A stretch of 64,000 nt of DNA. Source: Algoriphagus boseongensis (GTDB lineage: Bacteria > Bacteroidota > Bacteroidia > Cytophagales > Cyclobacteriaceae). The stretch spans positions 496,001-560,000 of the forward strand of contig NZ_SNYF01000005.1 in NCBI RefSeq assembly GCF_004362805.1, read 5' to 3'. The position numbers and the translations under genes are program-made. Shown here one piece after another: positions 1-8,986 of the stretch. The stretch's first letter is position 1. Every line of letters begins with the position of its first letter. The notes beneath the pieces were generated by a model, which was given only the letters and a program-made list of their open reading frames with translations, searched no databases and was not told the origin of the DNA.

Positions 1-213
1 CCTTCCATTTTGAACAATCCCGACAGAAATTCCCGGAATTAGAAAATCCGAAAGACTTTGAATCAAAATGGAATCGATTTTTTCAGCTTGGGTTTTTGGA
101 ATTGAAATTGGGTCCAAACGAACTTTGGGGTGGCTTTTATACCATTCCCATCCCAGAAAAATCAGGAACCAAAAAATCAGGCCATATAGTCCATAGAGGA
201 TTTTTCGGTTCAT
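1..213 (-). CDS. Serine hydrolase, beta-lactamase-related (N-terminal fragment)
   Basis: Only the first 71 codons lie in the window; the gene runs off the left edge. The protein begins MNRKILYGLYGLIFWFLIFL, a short positive stretch and one hydrophobic segment (about residues 4-22) that is a signal anchor or uncleaved signal peptide. The visible end, IPGISVGIVQNGR at about residues 59-71, resembles the first strand of the class C beta-lactamase/penicillin-binding-protein fold, where 'PG(I/V)SVGIV' is common. The SxxK catalytic motif would follow outside the window. The start lies 5 bases after the flavin monooxygenase stop, so the two genes are probably co-transcribed. The family call rests on a short fragment and is moderate. 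Confidence 0.6.
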   Translation of the reverse strand, partial: MNRKILYGLYGLIFWFLIFLGWEWYKSHPKVRLDPISIPKTQAEKIDSILIQSLSDFLIPGISVGIVQNGR

Positions 214-218
214 AAGTT

Positions 219-1553
219 TTAAGAGGAAGTGAGTTCCTTTACTATTCGAGGATTTTTCGACACGTAATTTTTTGGTAGGTGCTTCTTTAAATCCTTGATG
301 AAAAGATGGTAGTCCACAGTGATGGTATGCCTTGGTGTATCAATTTGCTGATAATGAGGTTTTTTTACTTCCATTTCGCAAAGCTTTTCAATATCCTTAG
401 GCCTTTTCCACTCTCCGGTGAGTTCCCTTACCATAAGTTTGCTTTGCAATTCAGCCCCTGGCCAAATACATCCCAAAGGCTGAAACATCCCGATAAAGTA
501 GAGATTGGTGATTTTGGGATGAAACATCTTGAGATAAAGCGGAACAGGGCCTTTGGAGTAATCGATGAACTCCTTATCAAAAAAAGGATGACTCAGCCAA
601 TAGCCGGTGCAAGCAATAATGGTGTCGTATTCTTCTTCTTTTCCATCTTCAAAAACAACCTTTTTGCCCTCATATCGCTTAATATCCATTCTGGGTTGAA
701 CTTTCCCGTGGCGGATTTTATGCATCAATTCGTCATTGATGGTGGGGTGGGTGGATCCAAAAGGAAGAGTTATCGGTCTCAGTCCATATTTTTTGTAATC
801 TCCCCAATAGGATTTCAAGAGAATTTCATTGAAAAATGATCTGACTTTTACCGGTAGCCATTTGGTGCCTTCGGCGATTACGTCTGAAGGTTTTCCAAAA
901 AAGAATTTTGGCGCAATCCAGTAGCCTCTTCTCCAGGAAATTGAAGTTTTAGCAGAAACTCGACTGGTTTCCACCGCCACATCGCAGGCAGAGTTGCCGC
1001 CTCCAATTACCAAAACTCGCTTTCCCTCGAAAGGGGAAGCTTTTTTGAATTGATGAGAATGCAAAAATTCGCCTGAAAATTCTCCGGGATAGTGAGGATA
1101 GCGGGGTTTCCAGTGATGACCATTGGCCACGACCAAATGAGTGAAATTTTCGGTTGAGACAATTCCGTCTTTCTCAGTGGTTACTTCCCACGAAGATTCA
1201 TTGACGTATTGGCAATGCTTCACCATTGTCCCAAAACGAATAGAGGGGTACAAGTTGAATTTTCTGGCATAGGCCTGAAAATATCTTCTCAGGGTATCAT
1301 GAGAAGGGTAGTCCGGAACATTGTCCTCAAACTCATCAAAGGTGAAATCCTCGTATTGCGAGAGAGTTTTGGAAGAAATAATATGAGTGGTTTCAAAAAC
1401 ACTCGAGTGACTTTCTTCTTCGGTATAAATCCAGTTGCCGCCTACATTCTGATTGCGGTCAAAAGCGATTGCTTCTATTCCTTGGTCGACTAAATTTTTT
1501 AAAGCGGTAATGCCTGAAGGACCTGCTCCGATGACTGCTACTTTTAATTTCAT
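219..1553 (-). CDS. Flavin-containing monooxygenase (FMO-like)
   Basis: A 444-residue FAD/NADPH-dependent enzyme expected to oxygenate a nucleophilic N or S atom of a small soft substrate; the substrate cannot be read from sequence. The FAD-binding motif GAGPSG is at residues 9-14 and the NADPH-binding motif GGGNSA at about 184-189. Between them the FMO fingerprint FxGxxxHxxxF is present (FSGEFLHSHQF, about residues 158-168). A late ATG motif appears as ACTGYW near residue 316. Length is normal for microbial FMOs and no signal peptide is seen, so it is cytosolic. It sits 5 bases upstream of a serine hydrolase. A Baeyer-Villiger enzyme is less likely because the fingerprint lacks the W-P/D ending. 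Confidence 0.88.
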   Translation of the reverse strand: MKLKVAVIGAGPSGITALKNLVDQGIEAIAFDRNQNVGGNWIYTEEESHSSVFETTHIISSKTLSQYEDFTFDEFEDNVPDYPSHDTLRRYFQAYARKFNLYPSIRFGTMVKHCQYVNESSWEVTTEKDGIVSTENFTHLVVANGHHWKPRYPHYPGEFSGEFLHSHQFKKASPFEGKRVLVIGGGNSACDVAVETSRVSAKTSISWRRGYWIAPKFFFGKPSDVIAEGTKWLPVKVRSFFNEILLKSYWGDYKKYGLRPITLPFGSTHPTINDELMHKIRHGKVQPRMDIKRYEGKKVVFEDGKEEEYDTIIACTGYWLSHPFFDKEFIDYSKGPVPLYLKMFHPKITNLYFIGMFQPLGCIWPGAELQSKLMVRELTGEWKRPKDIEKLCEMEVKKPHYQQIDTPRHTITVDYHLFIKDLKKHLPKNYVSKNPRIVKELTSS

Positions 1554-1654
1554 TGAAACTAATGAAAGGTTATTTTGGGTGTATTGGTATGCTAATTTTA
1601 GCCTATTAATCTAGGATAAATTCCTGAATTGGCGATTGGAATTCCTATTTATCC

Positions 1655-2359
1655 TTATTTTTCTTCGATTTCGGAAAGCAATAATTCGGTGAAAATCCCC
1701 ATGCCTTCAGTTGCTTTTTTAGGGATGCAATGGATTTTTCCGCCAAAATGATTTTCGGAGAATCCCGGATCAATAAGAAATTTCTTGCTGGTTTGAGGGA
1801 CATAATCAATCAATCCCGCCGCTGGATAAACTTGTAAGGAAGTTCCAAGAATCAAAAAGTAATCTGCCTTCTTAGCTAGTTTCATGGCAGGAATCATCAT
1901 GGGTACAGCTTCCCCAAACCAAACTATAAAAGGCCTCAATTGACTTCCTTTCTCACATTTGTCCCCTTCCTTGATTTCCCAATGATCTAAAGGGTAGATC
2001 AACTTTGGGTCTGCAGTACTTTGGGCTTTACTTAGTTCCCCATGAAGATGAAGGACATTGGTGGATCCGGCTCGCTCATGAAGATCATCTACATTTTGTG
2101 TGATGATTTGTACTTCAAAATATTTTTCAAGTGCAGCTAAAGCAAGATGGGCTGCATTGGGTTGGCATTCTCTCGCTTGCTTTCTTCTTTGATTATAAAA
2201 ATCCAGAACCAAAGCTCTATTTCTTCTCCAACCTTCTGGAGAAGCCACTTCCATTACGTCATGATTTTCCCAAAGTCCATTGCTATCTCGAAAGGTACTG
2301 ATGCCACTTTCAGCCGAAACTCCTGCTCCAGAAAGGACGATTAACTTTTTTATAGTCAC
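1655..2359 (-). CDS. cobB: Sir2-family NAD-dependent protein deacylase lacking zinc ligands
   Basis: A 234-residue sirtuin that removes acyl groups from lysines using NAD. Visible motifs are GAGVSAESGI (residues 11-20) and FRDSNGLW (23-30) for NAD binding, QNVDDLHERAG (88-98), and the catalytic histidine in LHLHGE (His106). Y55xxR58 in DFYNQRR corresponds to the Tyr/Arg pair that class III sirtuins (E. coli CobB, SIRT5) use to bind succinyl- or malonyl-lysine, so desuccinylase/demalonylase activity is plausible. The region that normally holds two CxxC zinc pairs (about 112-139) has only Cys135, so a structural zinc is probably absent. It stands alone, 101 bases upstream of the monooxygenase gene on the same strand. 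Confidence 0.9.
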   Translation of the reverse strand: MTIKKLIVLSGAGVSAESGISTFRDSNGLWENHDVMEVASPEGWRRNRALVLDFYNQRRKQARECQPNAAHLALAALEKYFEVQIITQNVDDLHERAGSTNVLHLHGELSKAQSTADPKLIYPLDHWEIKEGDKCEKGSQLRPFIVWFGEAVPMMIPAMKLAKKADYFLILGTSLQVYPAAGLIDYVPQTSKKFLIDPGFSENHFGGKIHCIPKKATEGMGIFTELLLSEIEEK

Positions 2360-2540
2360 TTTAATTATGGTCTAATAGGTTTGAGAGATTACTTGGTAAA
2401 TCAAAAATAAAACTAATCTATAGATAGGATTTCCGCCTCCAAGTTGAAAGGCTTTAGAAAAATTAATCTTTTAGAATTTTGGATAAAATAGCTTTGTTTA
2501 GTTTGAAGGAATAAGTAATTTATTAAAGCAAAATCAATGT

Positions 2541-2568
2541 TTTGGGTTAGCTTTCTTTCGTATTTTTG
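2541..2568 (+). promoter_or_regulatory. Possible promoter of the outer-membrane protein gene
   Basis: TTTG at 2541-2544 and TATTTTTG at 2561-2568 match the two Bacteroidota promoter boxes (TTTG and TAnnTTTG), and the start codon follows 26 bases later. The spacer is only 16 bases, shorter than the usual 17-23, so this is tentative. Confidence 0.35.
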
Positions 2569-2594
2569 ATTTTTATGAACAATTATTCTATTGA

Positions 2595-3389
2595 ATGAAA
2601 AATATCTACTCTTTAGCAATCCTATTATTTCTGATAGGTTTTTCTAGGCAAGTGGTCGCTCAGGATGATGCGGCAGAATTAGCGAAAAAACTTGCCAATC
2701 CAATCGCATCCCTGATTTCGGTACCATTTCAAAATAATACAGACTACGGGATTGGTGAATTGAAAGGAACTCGAAACACCTTGAATTTCCAGCCTGTAAT
2801 TCCCATCTCAATCAATGAAAACTTAAACATGATTACCCGGGTGGTGCTGCCTATTGTCAGCCAGTACAATATCACGGGTCGTGGAGAACAGCAGGGTGGT
2901 TTGGGTGATGCGGTGGTTTCCGCATTTTTTTCACCAACTAATTCTAAAAAATTGACCTGGGGCGTAGGGCCAGCATTACTTGTACCTATTGGAACCAATG
3001 ATTTTTTAACCACCAAAAAATTTGGAATGGGGCCAACAGCTGTAGCTCTTAAGCAAATGAATGGATGGACAGTAGGAGGATTGATTAATCAAATCTGGTC
3101 AGTGGCTGGAGCAGAGGAACGACCGGATATTAGCCAGATGTTTATTCAACCTTTTTTTGCATACAACTGGAAGTCAGGAGCAGGGATTGGTGCCAATATG
3201 GAAATCACCCAAAACTGGAAATCTTCGACTACGACCATCTGGCTCAATCCTACAGTGAGCGCAGTCACTTCGCTTGGAAAACAAAAAGCTTCATTTGGCT
3301 TGGGACCACGATTAAATTTAGCTGCTCCGGAGGGAGGAAAAGCTGATTGGGGATGGAGGGCGGTATTTGTCCTTCTTTTTCCAAAATAG
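2595..3389 (+). CDS. Outer-membrane beta-barrel protein, transporter-like
   Basis: A 264-residue secreted protein with a clear Sec signal peptide (MKNIYSLAILLFLIGFSRQVVAQ, cut near residue 23). The mature part is rich in alternating aromatic/aliphatic strands and Gly-rich turns (GVGPALLVPIG, GIGANMEI, FGLGPRLNL) and ends in a hydrophobic strand WRAVFVLLFPK, as an outer-membrane barrel does. It resembles the 'putative transporter / phenol MetA pathway-like' family common in Bacteroidota, whose function is largely unassigned. It is monocistronic, with a possible promoter upstream and a strong terminator downstream. No transported substrate can be proposed. Confidence 0.75.
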   Translation: MKNIYSLAILLFLIGFSRQVVAQDDAAELAKKLANPIASLISVPFQNNTDYGIGELKGTRNTLNFQPVIPISINENLNMITRVVLPIVSQYNITGRGEQQGGLGDAVVSAFFSPTNSKKLTWGVGPALLVPIGTNDFLTTKKFGMGPTAVALKQMNGWTVGGLINQIWSVAGAEERPDISQMFIQPFFAYNWKSGAGIGANMEITQNWKSSTTTIWLNPTVSAVTSLGKQKASFGLGPRLNLAAPEGGKADWGWRAVFVLLFPK

Positions 3390-3496
3390 TATTCCATTTG
3401 AGAAAAGAGTTTTATTTAATAATATAAATGCCTAAAAACCTTATCTGCAATCTAAGAAGGAAATCAATTTTTATATTGTTTCAACATTGCATAAAC

Positions 3497-3530
3497 AAAA
3501 TAGAGGCTCAGAATTCTGAGCCTCTATTTT
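3497..3530. terminator. Bidirectional intrinsic terminator (34-nt perfect palindrome)
   Basis: The left half AAAATAGAGGCTCAGAA is followed immediately by its exact reverse complement, giving a 17-bp dyad centred on GAATTC with A-tracts on one side and T-tracts on the other. It lies between the convergent outer-membrane gene (ends 3389) and topA (stop 3530-3532) and should stop transcription from both. Confidence 0.9.
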
Positions 3531-5857
3531 TATTTCTTTTTACTGGCAAATCTTCCTTTTTTCTTTCCAGCATCCGGTTGGGATTCGATAATTTCTATCG
3601 TCTCTGAATAGCTGAGTTTTTCAGCTTCCTTACCTTTTGGAATTTTGAAGTTGTTTTTGCCGAATTTGATATAAGGACCCCATCTTCCATTTAGGATTTG
3701 GATTTCAGGATTTTCCTCAAATGTTTTGATATGCTTATTCGCGTCAGCTTCTCTTTTTGCCTGGATTAGCTCAATGGCTTCTATTTCTGAAATTGCCATA
3801 GGGTCTTGTCCTTTTTGCAAAGAATAAAAAGCATTGTCATGACGGATATATGGGCCAAATCTTCCGATCGCCGCAGTCATCTTTTTATCCTCAAAAAAGC
3901 CGACTTCACGAGGAAGTTTGAAAAGTTCCAAGGCATCATCCATGGTGACATTTTCAATAAACTGGCCTTTTTTCAGCGAAGCAAATTGCTTGTCCTCATC
4001 CTCATTTTCTCCTATCTGAACCAGTGGCCCAAATCGTCCAAGGCGAGCATAGACATTTTTTCCATTCTCAGGATGCTTACCAATTAATCGGCTACTATTG
4101 ACGTCTTGTCTGGAAACTTGCTCTGTTTCCTCCACGCTATGATGGAATTTTCCATAAAATCCATCGATCATATCCTGCCAATCCTGACTTCCTGCAGCGA
4201 TTTCGTCAAACTCCTTTTCTACTTTGGCTGTAAAATTAAAGTCGATCACATTAGGGAAATGCTCTACCAAGAAGTCGTTGACGACCATGGCAATGTTGGT
4301 AGGGAAGAGTTTATTTTTTTCCGCTCCTGTGTTTTCGGTTTTGGTAACTTCTTTGAAATTTCCTCCCGAAATAGTCATTTCCATGTAGTTTCTAGGAGTT
4401 CCATCTCTGGATTCCTTAACCACATAATCTCTTTTTTGGATGGTAGAAATGGTGGGAGCGTAAGTGGAAGGTCGGCCAATCCCAAGTTCTTCTAGCTTTT
4501 TAACCAAAGAAGCTTCTGTATATCTTGGAGCTGGTCTGCTGAAGGTTTCTCTTCCTTTCATTTCTCTTAAAGAAAGACCTTGACCAATTGTCATCGGAGG
4601 TAATAGGGCCTTTCCACCTTCTTCATCCTCCTCTGGTTCATCATCGGTATCTTCGAGATATACCTTCAAAAAACCATCAAACTTTATGATTTCTCCATTG
4701 GCTACCAACTTTTGGCTGGAGTTGGAAATATCTATGGTTACTACGGTTCGCTCAAGTTCCGCATCCGCCATTTGTGAGGCGATTGCTCTTTTCCAGATCA
4801 ATTCATACAAGCGCTGCTCATTTCTGTCTCCGGAAATATGATTTTGAGCAAAATCAGTTGGCCTGATCGCTTCGTGAGCTTCCTGTGCGCTTTCGTTTTT
4901 GGTGGAGTATTGTCTGGATTTATGGTAATTGGATCCGAATGAGGAATCAATCGCATTTTTTGCAGCACCCAAAGCCTCCTGAGAGAGGTTAGTACTGTCA
5001 GTTCTCATGTAAGTGATCTTTCCCGCTTCGTAAAGCTTTTGAGCCACAGACATGGTTTGGGCCACAGAAAAGTAAAGTTTTCTGGATGCTTCCTGCTGTA
5101 AAGTAGAAGTAGTGAAAGGTGGTGCAGGAGATTTTTTAGCTGGTTTCTTTTCCAGATTACCAACAGCGAAGTTGGCATTCAGGCAGTTTTTAAGAAATTC
5201 TTCTGCTTCTGCTTTGGTCTCAAACTTTTTGGGCAATTCAGCCTGGAAAGTTTTTCCCTCTACTTCAAACTGGGCAGTTATCCTGAAGCTTGATTTGGAA
5301 TTGAATGCCTCAATTTCTCTTTCTCGCTCAACAATCAATCTTACCGCAACGGACTGAACACGTCCGGCAGAAAGTCCAGTTTTGATTTTCTTCCATAAAA
5401 TTGGAGAGAGCTCAAAACCCACCAATCGATCCAAAATCCTTCTGGCTTGCTGGGCATTGACTAAGTCGTAATCAATTCCCCTTGGATTTTCAATAGCCTT
5501 GGTAATGGCATTTTTGGTGATTTCCCGGAATACGATTCGTTTGGTTCGATCTTCTTCCAACTTCAAAACTTCCTTCAAATGCCAGGAAATAGCTTCCCCT
5601 TCACGGTCATCATCACTTGCCAGATAGACCGTTTCGGCGTCTTTGGCTAATGATTTTAGATTTTTGATGACTTCTCTCTTATCCGGAGTGACTTCGTAAG
5701 TAGGTTTGAATCGGTTCTTGATATCTATTGCCTTATCGCCTTTGGGTAGATCCCGGACATGGCCGTAGCTGGAAACTACCTTAAAATCTTTCCCCAGATA
5801 GCCTTCAATAGTTTTGGCCTTTGCTGGAGATTCGACGATTACTAGATTTTTTGACAT
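3530..5857 (-). CDS. topA: DNA topoisomerase I
   Basis: A 775-residue type IA topoisomerase that relaxes negative supercoils by transient single-strand cleavage. The TOPRIM domain starts at MSKNLVIVESPAKAKTIEGYLG, with the acidic metal-binding motif SDDDREGE near residue 85. The nucleophilic tyrosine is Y283 in GKITYMRTDSTN. Instead of the Cys4 zinc fingers of E. coli TopA, the C-terminus has three repeats of the type GRFGPxxxxG...SLxKGQ (about residues 600-740) and a Lys-rich tail, the usual arrangement in Bacteroidota. The ATG at 5857 is preferred over one three codons earlier because the conserved protein begins MSKNL. It is transcribed alone, divergent from the phosphatase gene, and ends at the palindromic terminator. 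Confidence 0.97.
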   Translation of the reverse strand: MSKNLVIVESPAKAKTIEGYLGKDFKVVSSYGHVRDLPKGDKAIDIKNRFKPTYEVTPDKREVIKNLKSLAKDAETVYLASDDDREGEAISWHLKEVLKLEEDRTKRIVFREITKNAITKAIENPRGIDYDLVNAQQARRILDRLVGFELSPILWKKIKTGLSAGRVQSVAVRLIVEREREIEAFNSKSSFRITAQFEVEGKTFQAELPKKFETKAEAEEFLKNCLNANFAVGNLEKKPAKKSPAPPFTTSTLQQEASRKLYFSVAQTMSVAQKLYEAGKITYMRTDSTNLSQEALGAAKNAIDSSFGSNYHKSRQYSTKNESAQEAHEAIRPTDFAQNHISGDRNEQRLYELIWKRAIASQMADAELERTVVTIDISNSSQKLVANGEIIKFDGFLKVYLEDTDDEPEEDEEGGKALLPPMTIGQGLSLREMKGRETFSRPAPRYTEASLVKKLEELGIGRPSTYAPTISTIQKRDYVVKESRDGTPRNYMEMTISGGNFKEVTKTENTGAEKNKLFPTNIAMVVNDFLVEHFPNVIDFNFTAKVEKEFDEIAAGSQDWQDMIDGFYGKFHHSVEETEQVSRQDVNSSRLIGKHPENGKNVYARLGRFGPLVQIGENEDEDKQFASLKKGQFIENVTMDDALELFKLPREVGFFEDKKMTAAIGRFGPYIRHDNAFYSLQKGQDPMAISEIEAIELIQAKREADANKHIKTFEENPEIQILNGRWGPYIKFGKNNFKIPKGKEAEKLSYSETIEIIESQPDAGKKKGRFASKKK

Positions 5858-6013
5858 AAAAAACAATATTTACGAGCACAATTGCCGTTAATGAGAAGCT
5901 AAAAATAGAGGGCATTGTTTTCTCCTCCAAATCCAACTTTCCCGATACTTTTTTAATTGGTTGGATTTTTGAATGAAATATACCTGAATTTTTGAGCTAA
6001 ATCGATTACGCAA

Positions 6014-6481
6014 ATGAAACAATTAATTCTTTTAAGACACGGTGAAGCAGGATTTTCGGATGGGATAGACTTCCAGCGCCAATTGACTTTTAGAGGTAAG
6101 GAAAATTTGGAAAAATTAGGTCAAACTCTCCAAAATAAAGGGATGGAGATAGACTATATGTGGTGTTCTTCGGCTACCCGAACCCAAGAAACTGCAGAAA
6201 TCATCAAAAAATATGTACCAATTGCGGAGGAGGTTTTTGAAAAGAAAATCTATTCAGCCAATCTGGAAATCCTCTTGGAGATTTTGGAAGAAACCCCAAG
6301 TCATGTCAATTCCTGTATCCTTGTAGGCCATAATCCTACCATAAGTTTGCTTATGGCTCACCTTACTGACGGAAATTATGTTGGGCTTCAGCCCGGAATG
6401 ATGGGAATTTTGGAACTTGAAATTTCCGATTGGTACCTAATTGGTCACAATACAGCTACACTTAAGGAGGTTCTTCAATAA
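6014..6481 (+). CDS. Phosphohistidine phosphatase, SixA-like (histidine phosphatase superfamily)
   Basis: A 155-residue member of the histidine phosphatase superfamily. The phosphate-accepting histidine is H9 in LLRHGEAG. The second conserved arginine is in SSATRTQETA (near residue 56) and the second histidine is in LVGHNPTIS (near residue 110), so the active site looks complete. SixA in E. coli dephosphorylates phosphohistidine on Hpt/PTS proteins. Which protein is the target here is unknown, although hybrid kinases exist in this genome. Its stop codon abuts the stop codon of the convergent sugar kinase with no intervening base. Confidence 0.88.
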   Translation: MKQLILLRHGEAGFSDGIDFQRQLTFRGKENLEKLGQTLQNKGMEIDYMWCSSATRTQETAEIIKKYVPIAEEVFEKKIYSANLEILLEILEETPSHVNSCILVGHNPTISLLMAHLTDGNYVGLQPGMMGILELEISDWYLIGHNTATLKEVLQ

Positions 6482-7360
6482 TTACTGGATTTCCCGATGG
6501 ACATCTGCCTCGGTGTATTTTGGAGTTGCTCCTTTTTGGGTAGCCACATATCCTCCCAATTTGCAGGCAAAGTCCAAAATCTCCTCAGGAGATTTTTCTT
6601 CCAAGTAGGTTTTGATAAATCCACTTAAAAATGCGTCACCTGCTCCGATTGAGTCTTGGAATTTGACTTTGTAGCCTGGGTGTTCGGTGATTTTTCCCTT
6701 TTGATACAAAATAGCTCCTTTTGACCCTCGGGTAATGCAAATGATTTCCATGGGAAAATGCTGATCGAGAAAATGACAAAGCCCTTCAATGGTAGGCTCT
6801 GTTTCAAAGTAATCTGCGAAAATTTCCAGTTCGTCCTCGTTGATTTTTAGAATATCAGCAAAGCCCAGCAAAGTCTCAATCACTTCGAAATCATAGAATG
6901 GAGGGCGGAGATTGGCATCGAAGATCCGTAAAGTCGGATGATGTAGAAGTTTGAGCAATGTTTTTAAACTCTGAATATTTCTGACTCCCAAGGTGCCAAA
7001 AACAAATGCATCCGCTTCTTCTACGGCATTGTCAAGCTCCTTTGTCCATTCTATAAAATCCCAAGCAACAGGAGAAACTATGGTGTATTTGATGTTTTCT
7101 GGATCAGAAGTGTCCACCAAGACTTTGGAAGTTTCGTGTTCTTCGGTTGTCTGAATCAGGTCAAGAGGAAGACCAAAATCACTTAAAAAGGATAATAGTT
7201 TTTTCCCATCTTCATCAATCCCTACTGCTGATATTAGTTTTGAGGTTAGACCCAATTGGTGGAGGTTGAGCGCTACATTCATAGGAGCGCCTCCGGCTAC
7301 AGGTCCGGTTGGCAGGCAATCCCAAAGCATTTCTCCGAAGAGTACTACGTTATTACGCAT
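6482..7360 (-). CDS. PfkB-family carbohydrate kinase (probable fructokinase)
   Basis: A 292-residue ribokinase/PfkB-family sugar kinase. The substrate-binding N-terminus shows PTGPVAGGAPMNVALNLHQLG (residues 17-37), and the catalytic base and ATP-site motif SIGAGDAFLSGF places Asp at residue 242. The first eight bases of its coding region overlap the end of the sugar-porter gene, so the pair is translationally coupled. The simplest reading is import of a hexose followed by phosphorylation. Fructose is the usual substrate for this subfamily, but the specificity is inferred only from overall resemblance. Confidence 0.88.
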   Translation of the reverse strand: MRNNVVLFGEMLWDCLPTGPVAGGAPMNVALNLHQLGLTSKLISAVGIDEDGKKLLSFLSDFGLPLDLIQTTEEHETSKVLVDTSDPENIKYTIVSPVAWDFIEWTKELDNAVEEADAFVFGTLGVRNIQSLKTLLKLLHHPTLRIFDANLRPPFYDFEVIETLLGFADILKINEDELEIFADYFETEPTIEGLCHFLDQHFPMEIICITRGSKGAILYQKGKITEHPGYKVKFQDSIGAGDAFLSGFIKTYLEEKSPEEILDFACKLGGYVATQKGATPKYTEADVHREIQ

Positions 7361-8696
7361 GGTTTTTTTGTAAGTCTTTTTGAATTTCTTCCAAAGTTCT
7401 TCCCTTGGTCTCAGGCATTTTAAATCTTACCCAAATTAACTGAAGAATCATCATTAAGCAGAAAAATGCGAAGATATAGCCCGGGCCGAAGGTATTTGCG
7501 AAAAAAGGAAAAACATTCGCAATTACTGCAGCAAGAATCCAATGGGTAAATGAACCCAAGGATTGTCCAGAAGCCCGGAGTTCGTTGGGGAACATTTCTG
7601 AAATGAAAACCCAGATCACAGATCCTTGGCCTACAGCATGCGAGGCGATAAATCCAAACACGAAAATCGGAAGCCAAAAAGCAGGGATTCCTGGCCCAAG
7701 AAAATTATACGCCATTAAACTCAGAGAAATGATATAGCCAAATGAACCTATATACATTAGCTTTTTCCTTCCTAATCGGTCAATGAGGTATAGTCCAAAA
7801 AAGGTCGCGGCCAAATTCACCAAGCCAATTCCAATCGTAGAAATCAGGGCATTTTCGGTTGAGATTCCTGCCATTTCAAAGATCCTAGGAGCGAAATAAA
7901 TAATGGCATTGATTCCAGAAACTTGGTTGAAAAATGCGATCAAAACAGCCAGAAAAGTGCTGGAGAAAAACCTTGGGCTAAAGAGCACTCCAAATCCGGT
8001 CTTCTTTTTCATACTTTTTTCTTCCTCAATGGCTAGTTGTATGGCTTCATCCACCCCTACAGGATCGGTTTTGGTGAGGATTTCCCTTGCCAGGATTTGG
8101 TTGTTGAATTTGGCAATTAGCCAGCGTGGACTTTCAGGAATGCTGAAGATCATTACGCTATAGATCAAAGCAGGCACAGCTTCGACACCCAGCATCCATC
8201 TCCAATCCTCTGGTAATTCTGCTGTTCCGATCAGATAGTTGGAAACATAGGCGACCACAATCCCAAAGACGATGTTAAATTGATAGAGAGCGACCAGAAG
8301 TCCTCTGTTTTTGGCTGGGGCAATTTCAGAAATATACATGGGAGCAACCACCGAAGAGGCACCTACTCCCAAACCTCCCAAGAATCTAAAAAAGGTAAAT
8401 GAAGTCACATCCCAGGCAATTCCGGATCCTAAAGCTGAAATGAAATAGAAAAGGCCAATCCAAAGCAAGCTTTTCTTTCTTCCAAATCGATCAGCAGGAA
8501 TTCCTCCAAAAAGAGCTCCGATTACTGTTCCGTAAAGTGCCGATGCAATGGCCAACCCATGTGTCCAATCACTGAGTTGCCAGACTTCTTGTATTGCCCT
8601 TTCCGCTCCTGAGATTACTGCAGTGTCAAAACCAAATAAAAAGCCTCCCAGTGCGGCTGTAATGGAGACAAAAAATGCGTAGCTCTTTGTGGACAT
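7353..8696 (-). CDS. MFS sugar porter (sugar/H+ symporter)
   Basis: A 447-residue, twelve-helix inner-membrane transporter of the major facilitator sugar-porter family. Family signatures are ADRFGRKK after helix 2, PESPRWLI after helix 6, IDRLGRKK between helices 8 and 9, and PETKGRTLEEI after helix 12. It probably imports a monosaccharide with protons. It is the first gene of a two-gene unit with the PfkB kinase (8-base overlap). The 290-base gap to the divergent icmF gene holds a perfect -7-type box on the minus strand (8794-8801) but no matching upstream box, so the promoter is uncertain. Confidence 0.92.
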   Translation of the reverse strand: MSTKSYAFFVSITAALGGFLFGFDTAVISGAERAIQEVWQLSDWTHGLAIASALYGTVIGALFGGIPADRFGRKKSLLWIGLFYFISALGSGIAWDVTSFTFFRFLGGLGVGASSVVAPMYISEIAPAKNRGLLVALYQFNIVFGIVVAYVSNYLIGTAELPEDWRWMLGVEAVPALIYSVMIFSIPESPRWLIAKFNNQILAREILTKTDPVGVDEAIQLAIEEEKSMKKKTGFGVLFSPRFFSSTFLAVLIAFFNQVSGINAIIYFAPRIFEMAGISTENALISTIGIGLVNLAATFFGLYLIDRLGRKKLMYIGSFGYIISLSLMAYNFLGPGIPAFWLPIFVFGFIASHAVGQGSVIWVFISEMFPNELRASGQSLGSFTHWILAAVIANVFPFFANTFGPGYIFAFFCLMMILQLIWVRFKMPETKGRTLEEIQKDLQKNHA

Positions 8697-8986
8697 AGGT
8701 TATTCGGGTAGAATGAATCACTAAACTAAAGAGAAGGAATTCATTTCAAAATACCTGCAGGATTATTCCATGATTTAAAGAACTAGATTCTGCCAAAATT
8801 AATCCTATCAGAATGTCCTTTTCTGTTTGTCAAAAACCAGAAAACATCTTTCTTATTTGCCAAATAAAATTTTGTCTACTTGGGATGGATCGGCTTCTAG
8901 AGCACTATTTTTCTTATATTCGCAGGCACAGAATTGAATAAAATTCGGCTAAAATTTCAAAGTCTGCAGATTACAAACCCAAAGTC

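Noticed and set aside
2413-2619. 68-codon minus-strand frame between the sirtuin and the outer-membrane gene
   Set aside because: AT-rich composition, overlaps a signal-peptide coding start and a probable promoter, and shows no domain.
8697-8986. 290-base divergent gap searched for a tRNA, riboswitch or B12 element before icmF
   Set aside because: No cobalamin box, cloverleaf or strong hairpin was seen; only near-matches to promoter boxes with wrong spacing.
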